Shown here in pieces: positions 14,812 to 22,198 of a stretch of DNA of 47,634 nucleotides. The translations under genes were made by a program, and so were the position numbers. The stretch is taken from the NCBI GenBank assembly GCA_002794105.1, contig PHFL01000068.1:1-47634 (forward strand), read 5' to 3'. Within the stretch, counting starts at the first letter, position 1; each line of letters starts with the position of its first letter. Source of the DNA: Candidatus Thermochlorobacter aerophilus (GTDB lineage: Bacteria > Bacteroidota > Chlorobiia > Chlorobiales > Thermochlorobacteraceae). Under the pieces are notes generated by a model, which made no database searches, had not been told where the DNA came from, and worked only from the letters and a program-made list of their open reading frames with translations.

Positions 14812-14864
14812 CTCATCTGCTGCACGCTTGGTTCTGCTCTGCTTTCCTTGCTCCTTTTAGGTTT

Positions 14865-15623
14865 TCAGGGTCGCTTTTGGTTTAGTTCAACGAGCAATGT
14901 GTTTTTCACCCAGTCATAATCTGGTTTGATGGATAGGGCGTGCTGATAATACTGCTTTGCCAGACCGTAGTTCTCTTCTTCAAATGCGGCTTTGCCGAGC
15001 CAAGCATACACTTCTTCTCGTCCCCAGTCGGGGAACATGGGTGATTCGAGCTTGTAAGTATTAAAGCACTGCTCTGCTCGTTTGAGCGAATCAATGGCTT
15101 TCTTGATACCACCGCCAAACGACTCTGGGATGATAAACGAGGTGATACCTTCTACCAAGTGTAAGCGCGGATTATTTGGCTCTGTCACTTTTGCTTTTCC
15201 TAGGGTTTCAGCAATACGCAGGGCATACTTCATGGCATCTGCTGGGGAAGCAATAATTCTCTGCGCATGGATGTAGGCTTCCAGAATGTATGCCTCAGCA
15301 AAATCGCTTTTCATGGCAATAGCTTTTTCGAGGTGTTCCATGGCTGTGTCAAGCGAGCGTTCTGTTCCAACCTCATCATTCTGTTTGATACAACGAATGG
15401 CGTAACGCACGCTTGCTAGGGCAATGTAGTAGTGCAATATTGGCACATGGTCATGCACAGATAACATTTTCTCCAGAGCGGCAACATAGTTGAGCAAGAT
15501 GTTATCTTCGAGTGCATCTGGATTATGTAACGCCGCTCGGATTTCATGAAACAGCAACTCTCGCTTTTTCGCATCAGGTTTTGCAGATGCGGTGCTTAGT
15601 GATGTGTTGGACTGCATCGACAT
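14865..15623 (-). CDS. TPR-repeat protein of unknown function
   Basis: 252 residues, no signal peptide, helical throughout. The last 80 residues show a clear TPR pair (YAWLGKAAFEEENYGLAKQY, then YYQHALSIKPDYDWVK). Earlier helices (LHYYIALASVRYAI, AEAYILEAYIHAQRI) form more degenerate repeats. A glycine loop FGGGIKKAIDSLKRAEQCF recalls the T-component-like TPR proteins of some exporters, where F-G-G-x-x-x-x-A is conserved. ATG 15623 is followed by a second in-frame Met two codons later. It lies divergent from dnaG with a 143-base gap. Its partner and pathway are unknown. Confidence 0.75.
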   Translation of the reverse strand: MSMQSNTSLSTASAKPDAKKRELLFHEIRAALHNPDALEDNILLNYVAALEKMLSVHDHVPILHYYIALASVRYAIRCIKQNDEVGTERSLDTAMEHLEKAIAMKSDFAEAYILEAYIHAQRIIASPADAMKYALRIAETLGKAKVTEPNNPRLHLVEGITSFIIPESFGGGIKKAIDSLKRAEQCFNTYKLESPMFPDWGREEVYAWLGKAAFEEENYGLAKQYYQHALSIKPDYDWVKNTLLVELNQKRP

Positions 15624-15766
15624 CGTCTTCTATACAATTTTGCGTTAGGTGTTGTTTGGAATTGCGGAAATTTGCTGAGCAATCTCCATCATAACTAACA
15701 GAGGTAAGGTACAAATCTAACGTTTTTTTCACACTCGAAGAGACAAAAGTAGATTCGCATACGATT

Positions 15767-17671
15767 ATGAGATTGCCCGAGGAAAAAATTGAAGAAGTTC
15801 GCCGTTTGGCTGATATTGTTGATATTGTCTCTGAATACGTCTCACTACAGCCTGCGGGGAAGAACTACAAAGCTCGCTCACCTTTTACCAACGAAAAAAC
15901 GCCGTCTTTCTTCGTCTCGCCAGAGAAACAAATCTATAAGTGCTTTTCCAGCGGCAAAGGTGGCAATGTCTTCACCTTTGTTATGGAAATGGAAAAAGTT
16001 GGTTTCATTGATGCTGTAAAAATTGTGGCGCGCAAAGTCGGCGTCGACCTATCTGCGTATGAATCCAGTTCACCTGCACCAGAGAAAGAGCGCATTGAGT
16101 ATGAGCTCATGCGTTTTGCCGCAAAATTTTTTCACACTGCACTGACTTCAGCAGAAGGCAAAATTTGCCTCGACTACTTCAAAAGCCGCGGTCTGACACA
16201 AGAGACCATCTCACGCTTTGGCTTGGGCTATGCCTACAACGATTGGGATAGGCTGCTATCCGCTGCTCAACAAGCCAATTTCTCGATAGAACTTTTGGAG
16301 CAACTTGGACTCATTGCCTACAGTGAAAAAGCCCAAAAGCACTACGATGTTTTCCGCCACCGCGCCATGTTTCCTGTCTTTTCACCCTTTGGTAAGGTTG
16401 TCGGCTTTGCTGGTCGTTTGCTCAGCGATGACAAAGATGCACCAAAATACATCAACTCCCCAGAGAGCAAACTATACGAGAAATCGAAGTTGCTCTACGC
16501 TATGAACTTTGCCAAAGATGAAATTCGCAAAAAAGGTGAAGCCATTTTAGTTGAGGGCTATATGGATGCTATCGCAATGCATCAGGCTGGGCTTTGCAAC
16601 ACCGTAGCATCCAGCGGCACTGCCCTTACTGCCGACCAAGTGCGCTTGATTGCTCGCTACGCTCAAAACATTCTTTTTCTCTACGATGGCGACCGCGCTG
16701 GCATTGCGGCAATGATGCGTGGTATTGACATAATGCTTGAACAAGGCATTGTGCCCAGCATTGTTACCCTACCCGATGGGCATGACCCAGATAGTTTTCT
16801 TCGCGAGTTTGGCGCTCAAGAAATTAGCCGACTCATTCAGACACAGCGCCTCTCGTGTTTTGACTTCAAGCTGAAAACTCTTGAGCAAAGCGGTGCGCTT
16901 TCTGAGCCACAAAAGCTTCGCAATAGCATCACCGACCTTGTCGCCTTGGTACTCAAACTTCCAGATGAACTTTTGCAAGAAATTTACCTCAAGAAACTGG
17001 CAGAAGCGCTCGATATCAGTCCTTCCCTACTCTACCGTGAGCAAGCGCGTCAGATGACTGAACACCAACAGCAGCCCAGTCGCAATCCTGCCCGCACCAT
17101 GCTACCTGTTTCCGTGCCAGCGGCACCAAGTGCTACACCTGCACCCTCGGCTACGCCATCAGTAACGGAGCTTACATTCCTGAAGGCATTTTTGGAAAGC
17201 CTCTCATATGGCTCCACTGTTGTAGAATTTGTTGATGCACATTTGAACCTATTGGAGTTGCAACACCCGTTAGTAAAAGCCGCAGTGGATTTTATTCTAC
17301 AGCGCTATAAGCATGTAACGGCACAGGATTTGCACACATTTGATTTGTCCAGTGAATTGGTTTATTTGGAGAGTTCAGAACTGCGTGATTTCATTTCTGG
17401 TCTGCTCATCGAGCCGCCCATTTCAGAGCGCTGGCCCCAAGAAAGTTCCCATCAACATGCGCGCCGCTGTCTTCAAGCCTTCTTGGATGCTACGCTTAAA
17501 CTTATTCTCGAGCGCTACGATGCCCTCCTGAGTGATAACCTGAAGCGGTTGCAAACCCGCCTAAATGAAAATGAGCAAGCCGCACTTTTGCTCGAGCGTA
17601 AAACGCTTCTTGCCCGTCGCCAAGAAGTCAAGCAGGAGTTTGCTAATGTGGCAAAATTCTGGCTTTACTAA
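15767..17671 (+). CDS. dnaG: DNA primase DnaG without most zinc ligands
   Basis: 634 residues. It makes the RNA primers for chromosome replication. The N-terminal zinc-ribbon fold is recognisable (YKARSPFTNEKTPSFFVSP...KCFSSGKGGNVFTF), but three of the four usual C/H/C/C ligands are changed: Ser38, Thr41 and Ser62; only Cys59 remains. The catalytic core has YFKSRGLTQETISRFGLGYA, the TOPRIM acidic motif VEGYMDAIAMHQAG and the YDGDRAG motif. The proline/alanine-rich linker near residues 435-465 precedes the helicase-binding C-terminal domain. I recall similar ligand loss in some FCB-group primases, so the gene is probably normal for the lineage. ATG 15767 gives the usual LPEEKIEEVRR start. Confidence 0.96.
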   Translation: MRLPEEKIEEVRRLADIVDIVSEYVSLQPAGKNYKARSPFTNEKTPSFFVSPEKQIYKCFSSGKGGNVFTFVMEMEKVGFIDAVKIVARKVGVDLSAYESSSPAPEKERIEYELMRFAAKFFHTALTSAEGKICLDYFKSRGLTQETISRFGLGYAYNDWDRLLSAAQQANFSIELLEQLGLIAYSEKAQKHYDVFRHRAMFPVFSPFGKVVGFAGRLLSDDKDAPKYINSPESKLYEKSKLLYAMNFAKDEIRKKGEAILVEGYMDAIAMHQAGLCNTVASSGTALTADQVRLIARYAQNILFLYDGDRAGIAAMMRGIDIMLEQGIVPSIVTLPDGHDPDSFLREFGAQEISRLIQTQRLSCFDFKLKTLEQSGALSEPQKLRNSITDLVALVLKLPDELLQEIYLKKLAEALDISPSLLYREQARQMTEHQQQPSRNPARTMLPVSVPAAPSATPAPSATPSVTELTFLKAFLESLSYGSTVVEFVDAHLNLLELQHPLVKAAVDFILQRYKHVTAQDLHTFDLSSELVYLESSELRDFISGLLIEPPISERWPQESSHQHARRCLQAFLDATLKLILERYDALLSDNLKRLQTRLNENEQAALLLERKTLLARRQEVKQEFANVAKFWLY

Positions 17672-17700
17672 ATCGTGTTGGCGAATGAACAACAAATCAA

Positions 17701-17806
17701 GGAATCTACTCATGGATGCTTCATTACGCTGACGCTTCGTTCAGCATGACAGGTGTGAGTCATTGCACGCATTTTCCCCTGTCATTTCGAACGCCGTGAG
17801 CAATCC
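17701..17806. repeat. Dispersed palindromic repeat, diverged double copy
   Basis: GGAATCTACTCATGGATGCTTCA...GCTTCGTTCAGCATGACA (17701-17751) is the right half of the element seen at 4511-4571. CTGTCATTTCGAACGCCGTG followed by AGCAATCC (17779-17806) is a diverged left half. They are in swapped order, as if two partial copies lie next to each other. They occupy the gap between dnaG and the convergent fatty acid hydroxylase gene. Confidence 0.7.
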
Positions 17807-17835
17807 AGCATGGTCACACACCCTAAAGGTGTGCT

Positions 17836-18657
17836 TCACCTCTCGAGCGGTCGGAATGCATAGAGATGCTGCTTAATGTAGCTTTTTGTATCGCACCACA
17901 GACGCACATACCACGGCGCCTCTATGACGCTTAAAGGATACTGTTCATCAGTGATGCCGTAGCCAGAGGGTTTTTCCTTGGGCAGGTAAGCCGTGCCAAA
18001 GAGCCAATCCCAAATTGCCAGTTTGGTAGAATAGTTAAGTCCGCCTTCCTTGATTTCTTTGGCATGATGCCACCGATGCATTTCTGGTCCATTGATAATG
18101 AATTGTAGTGCCCCTGTCTTGACATTGATGTTGCTATGAATCCACATTCCCCAGATGCTATCTATGGCACTTTTTATCAGTACAACCTCTGGCGCAGCTC
18201 CAAGCAAAACAATCGGTGCAAACTCAATCGTTTGATTGATTAAAATTTCCAGTGAGTGTGAGCGCGCCCCTGCAATCCAATCCACCTGCTTGGCAGAATG
18301 ATGCGCCTCATGCAGCCGCCATAGCACCTTGTGATGGTGTTGCAGCCGATGAAACCAATAGATGTACAGGTCGTGTGTGACCAGAAAGAACGTTACTTGC
18401 GCCCATATTGGCCAATCCCCAACCAGCCTAAGACGAGACAGCCCCGTTTGTGAATCCACCCAGTCGATGAATGCTCCAATTACCAGCGAGAGTACATAAC
18501 TTTGCGCAATCGCATACAACATCACATCGGAGAAGAAGCCCTCACGAAAAAATGGCTGACCCTTGTCGTATGGGAAGATTCTTTCAAGCAAGATAAAAAG
18601 CAGTGCGGCTGCAACTATCAAAATTGGTAAGACAACAGCCAAGGTTTGAGTTGACAT
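17836..18657 (-). CDS. Sterol desaturase/fatty acid hydroxylase-family membrane di-iron enzyme
   Basis: 273 residues with about four to six membrane helices. The histidine boxes of the superfamily are in order: THDLYIYWFHRLQHH (about residues 93-107), HEAHHSAK (about 114-121) and HRWHHAKE (near 198). These bind two irons and activate oxygen to hydroxylate or desaturate lipids. The substrate (fatty acid, sterol-like or carotenoid) cannot be read from sequence. ATG 18657 is preferred to an upstream GTG at 18663. The gene is convergent with dnaG across a repeat region and divergent from the SpoU methyltransferase. An oxygen-using enzyme fits an organism able to meet oxygen. Confidence 0.9.
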   Translation of the reverse strand: MSTQTLAVVLPILIVAAALLFILLERIFPYDKGQPFFREGFFSDVMLYAIAQSYVLSLVIGAFIDWVDSQTGLSRLRLVGDWPIWAQVTFFLVTHDLYIYWFHRLQHHHKVLWRLHEAHHSAKQVDWIAGARSHSLEILINQTIEFAPIVLLGAAPEVVLIKSAIDSIWGMWIHSNINVKTGALQFIINGPEMHRWHHAKEIKEGGLNYSTKLAIWDWLFGTAYLPKEKPSGYGITDEQYPLSVIEAPWYVRLWCDTKSYIKQHLYAFRPLER

Positions 18658-18753
18658 AAGCACCCTATGGTTTTGCTTAGCTCCAAAAATACAACTTGTT
18701 TTACAAAAGTCTTAAGTTTGCTATGTAATTTAGCGCTGCAACTTTAGCCGACC

Positions 18754-19293
18754 ATGCCGCTTCGCAAGCTTTCTGGCGCAGAGATGCAGCGTCTTTCACC
18801 TGAGGAATTTCAGAAAGCCCCGAAGCATCCGATTTATGTGATGCTACAAAACATTCGTTCCATGTGGAATGTTGGTTCTATCTTTCGCACCTGCGACGCC
18901 GCTCGCATTGAGCAAATCATCATCACTGGATACACTGCCACCCCACCACGCAAAGAAATTGAGAAAACCGCACTTGGAGCAACTGAAACGGTCAAATGGA
19001 CCTACTTTCAAAATCCACTCGACGCTATGGCATGGCTGAAAGCACAAGGCGTTCGTCTTTGTGCACTGGAAATTACAGACAGCAGCCGTCCTTACGATGC
19101 TGTTCAGCCTGATGAATTTCCGCTGTGTTTGATTGTTGGCAATGAGGTAACTGGCATTGATGATGAGGTTTTAGCCGCTTGCGACTTTGCAATTGAAATT
19201 CCGCAGTATGGTGTGAAGCATTCGCTCAATGTTGCTGTAGCGGTCGGCATCGCCTTATTTGAACTTGTGAAAATTTTTCGCCGTCGCACTTAG
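18754..19293 (+). CDS. SpoU/TrmH-family RNA 2'-O-methyltransferase
   Basis: 179 residues, a single SPOUT domain. All three family motifs are present: NVGSIFRTCDAARI (motif 1), LCLIVGNEVTGID (motif 2) and IPQYGVKHSLNVAVAVGIALFE (motif 3, the knot; its first part is IPQYGVKHSLNVA). These bind SAM in a trefoil knot and methylate ribose 2'-OH groups on tRNA or rRNA. The short N-terminal extension (about 30 residues) lacks the L30e-like RNA-binding domain of RlmB, so a tRNA target such as TrmL/TrmH type is more likely. The target nucleotide is unknown. It is convergent with the terC gene, 21 bases apart. Confidence 0.9.
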   Translation: MPLRKLSGAEMQRLSPEEFQKAPKHPIYVMLQNIRSMWNVGSIFRTCDAARIEQIIITGYTATPPRKEIEKTALGATETVKWTYFQNPLDAMAWLKAQGVRLCALEITDSSRPYDAVQPDEFPLCLIVGNEVTGIDDEVLAACDFAIEIPQYGVKHSLNVAVAVGIALFELVKIFRRRT

Positions 19294-19314
19294 CCAGTAA
19301 CGGTGGCAGATTTT

Positions 19315-20083
19315 TTAGCCTTTTGTCTCTTCTTGCTCCACTTTTGCTTCAAGCGCATGGCGAATGGTGCGCTCGACCAGCGAGGCTTTTTTGCGCACTC
19401 TGATATTGATGCTCTCTACAAAGAGCGAAAAAGTAATTGCAAAATACATGTAGCCTTTTGGAATCTCAAAATGCAATCCTTCTGCCACCAACACCACGCC
19501 AATCATCAGCAGCATAGCTAAGCCTAAGACTTTCATTGTAGGGTGACGCTCGATAAAATCCCCGATACCCTTGGCAAACACGACCATCACGGCGGTGGAT
19601 ATGAGAATTGCCAGTGCCATAATCAAAATCTCACGCGCCAGCCCAATTGCCGTTACAATCGAATCAATGGAGAACACCACGCTTAGCACCGCCGACTGCA
19701 CCAGCACACCAGACAGTGTCGTTGGCGGTTTTGCATCTGCCGTCTTTTCTCCCTCAAGTTTGCTATGAATTTCACTAATGGCTTTGAACATGAGAAATAA
19801 CCCGCCGACAATCATCACAATCGTTTTGCCCGAGACCTCGAAATCACGGACTCGGAAGAGCGTTTGATTGAGCGACGCAACCCACGCAATCGCAAAGAGA
19901 AACATCATGCGCAGAAGTAGCGCAATCATTAGCCCCAGAAAGCGTGCTCGCTCCCTAAGCGCATGTGGCAACTGTCCCACGAGGGATGCTAATAAAAATG
20001 ATGTTATCAATGCCTAGAACAATTTCCATGACAGTCAGACTTAGAAGGCTGAGGATATTTTCCTGTTGTAAGAGGATGCTCAT
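19315..20083 (-). pseudogene. TerC-family membrane protein with a +1 frameshift near the start
   Basis: ATG at 20083 (minus strand) opens MSILLQQENILSLLSLTVME, then IVLGIDNIIFISI, the first helix of a TerC protein with its acidic core motif. The frame then breaks. From about 19985 the next frame continues LVGQLPHALRERARFLGL and runs to the stop at 19315 as a normal TerC with the second acidic motif SVVFSIDSIVTAIG and several helices. Removing one base from the GGG at 19983-19985 (CCC in the gene) restores one frame of 255 codons. The downstream frame alone has no good start. TerC proteins are linked to metal (Mn2+) efflux or tellurite resistance. Either a true mutation, or an assembly/base-call error. 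Confidence 0.85.
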
Positions 20084-20199
20084 TTTTTACACTCGTTTTA
20101 CAGATTTTTTGCTCGACATAAAGGCAACGTTCGTTTATACAAGAACTATTAAATTTGCGACAAGAGCAACTGACCACAATCAAATCTCAATAACTTATT

Positions 20200-22080
20200 A
20201 TGATAGAACTGCTCAAGAAGCTGGATGCCAAAATTCAGTCTGCCAATGACCCACGCGATATTGTCGATGCACTCAACGACTATGCATGGAGTGTGATGCG
20301 CATGGATTTGAAAAGCGCTATGGCTCGTGCTGAACAGGCGCTAGAACTTTCCAAGAATTTTCTTTACGAGTCCGGTATCGCCCGCAGTTTGCGCAATCGT
20401 GGCTTGTGTTACCAGCAGTATTCCGATTACGAATCTGCTCTGCGTGATATTAATGAAGCTCTATATCTTTTTCGCAAACTTGGTGATACTTCAGGTGAAG
20501 CCAGTGCTCTCAACAACTTAGGTAGCATTTACGCTGACTTGGGTGATTATCCTCGCGCCCTTGATTACTTTGAACAAAGCCATAAGCTCTACAGCAGTCT
20601 CGACTATAAAATCGGTTGCGCCTCTTGCATCAACAACATCGGTAGCATTTACCTCAAACTCGGAGAGTTTTCACGCGCATTAGGTTGTTTTCAACAAAGC
20701 TTTCAGCTCTACAAGGAAATCAAGCATAAACAAGGTGAGGCTACAGCCCTTGCCAGCATTGGCAACGTCTACTCGGAGCTTGGTGCACACACGCAAGCCC
20801 TAAATAATCTACTCGAAAGCCTCAAGCTTTTTGAAGCATTAGATGATAAACAAAGTGTAGCTCGCACGCTAAAAGATATTGGCGCTGTCTATGAAAAGCT
20901 CGACCATAGCGAGCAAGCCATTGAGTATTTTGAACGCAGTCTCTCCATAATGGAACAGATTGGAGACCGACATGGTCAATCAATTGTGCATCTGGCGTTG
21001 GGCAGTTTTCTTCTCTCCAAAGAAATTACAGACCGTGCAGAATATCATCTTGAGAAGAGTCTTGAGGTTGCCGAAGAAATTAACGCCAAGCCTGAAATCT
21101 ATAAGGCTCATCAAGCATTGGCGGAACTCTACAAACAAAGAGGTGCTTACCGCTTGGCATTAGAGCATATCGAAAAATTTCATCAAGTTAAATCGGAGGT
21201 GATGGGTGAAGAGCTTAATCGCAAGCTGGCAAATCAACAAATCGCATTTGCTGTGGAAAAAGCTGAAAAAGAAGCTGAAATCTATCGGCTGAAAACCGTA
21301 GAGCTTGCTAAAGCCAACGAAGCCTTGCAAGAAGCCAATGCCCTTAAAACCGAACTTTTGCACATTGCGGCGCACGACCTAAAAAATCCCCTTACTGCTA
21401 TCATGACCTTCGCCGAACTTATCGCTGAGCAAGCCGACGATATTGATTTTGTGCGCAAACACGCTCGGGCTATTTATCAATCCAGTGAGCAAATGTTCAA
21501 CTTAGTTAAATCTCTGCTCGAGCAAGCTGCCATAGAAAGCGGTAAAGTGGAGCTTCATAAAAAACCGGCTGACATTGCTACCATTGCCGAATTTGTTGTC
21601 AAACACAACGAAATGCATGCGCAGAATAAAAATCAGAAAATTCATCTCTCGCTCGAGCGTGAAGCCTACGCCGAAGTCGATGTCGAAAAAATGCAAAGCA
21701 TCTTCGATAACCTTATCTCCAATGCCATCAAATATTCTCCGCCCGGACGTAACATCTGGGTCAGTGTCAAAAAGAAACTGCTTACCATAGATGGCATTAC
21801 GCCTTCTGTAAGCTCAGTTCCTACAAAGATTATCTTCGAGGTCCGTGATGAAGGGCTGGGTCTAACTGAAGAAGATAAGCAAAAACTCTTTGGCAAATTT
21901 CAGCGTCTGTCTGCACGTCCTACAGGTGGCGAGAGCTCTTCAGGCTTAGGTCTTGCGATTGTCAAACAGTGGGTTGAGCTGCACGGCGGTCGCGTGTGGG
22001 CAGAATCAGAAGGACCTAACAAAGGTGCGACCTTTTTCGTAGAGCTCAACGCAATTGACTTTACTGAAACCCCTACATAG
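20200..22080 (+). CDS. Soluble TPR-sensor histidine kinase
   Basis: 626 residues, no transmembrane segment. Residues about 35-340 are seven or so tetratricopeptide repeats of the GEASALNNLGSIYADLGDY type. A coiled coil (about 345-380) leads to the HisKA helix pair with H-box AAHDLKNPLTAIM (His392). The ATPase domain has N-box NLISNAIKYS, G1 VRDEGLGLTEED, F-box KLFGKFQRL and G2 GLGLAIVKQW. Such TPR kinases sense protein partners in the cytosol rather than outside ligands. No response regulator gene is adjacent; mutS follows. A terminator-like hairpin lies just after the stop. Cognate regulator unknown. Confidence 0.92.
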   Translation: MIELLKKLDAKIQSANDPRDIVDALNDYAWSVMRMDLKSAMARAEQALELSKNFLYESGIARSLRNRGLCYQQYSDYESALRDINEALYLFRKLGDTSGEASALNNLGSIYADLGDYPRALDYFEQSHKLYSSLDYKIGCASCINNIGSIYLKLGEFSRALGCFQQSFQLYKEIKHKQGEATALASIGNVYSELGAHTQALNNLLESLKLFEALDDKQSVARTLKDIGAVYEKLDHSEQAIEYFERSLSIMEQIGDRHGQSIVHLALGSFLLSKEITDRAEYHLEKSLEVAEEINAKPEIYKAHQALAELYKQRGAYRLALEHIEKFHQVKSEVMGEELNRKLANQQIAFAVEKAEKEAEIYRLKTVELAKANEALQEANALKTELLHIAAHDLKNPLTAIMTFAELIAEQADDIDFVRKHARAIYQSSEQMFNLVKSLLEQAAIESGKVELHKKPADIATIAEFVVKHNEMHAQNKNQKIHLSLEREAYAEVDVEKMQSIFDNLISNAIKYSPPGRNIWVSVKKKLLTIDGITPSVSSVPTKIIFEVRDEGLGLTEEDKQKLFGKFQRLSARPTGGESSSGLGLAIVKQWVELHGGRVWAESEGPNKGATFFVELNAIDFTETPT

Positions 22081-22098
22081 GAAGTTTAAGTTCTTCTT

Positions 22099-22138
22099 AG
22101 GCTTTCGGCGCTTCAAAATCGCTTGCCAGCCGAAGCCT
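22099..22138 (+). terminator. Terminator-like hairpin between the TPR kinase and mutS
   Basis: AGGCTTTCGGC and GCCGAAGCCT pair over ten bases with one bulged T; the loop is 19 bases. The tail GTTTAAATTAGG is only modestly T-rich. It lies 19 bases after the kinase stop and 61 bases before the chosen mutS start, so it may limit read-through into mutS. Confidence 0.5.
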
Positions 22139-22198
22139 GTTTAAATTAGGCTTGTTTTGACAGGCACAGACTTTTCTAACAGTTTCTGCGCTTTTGCT

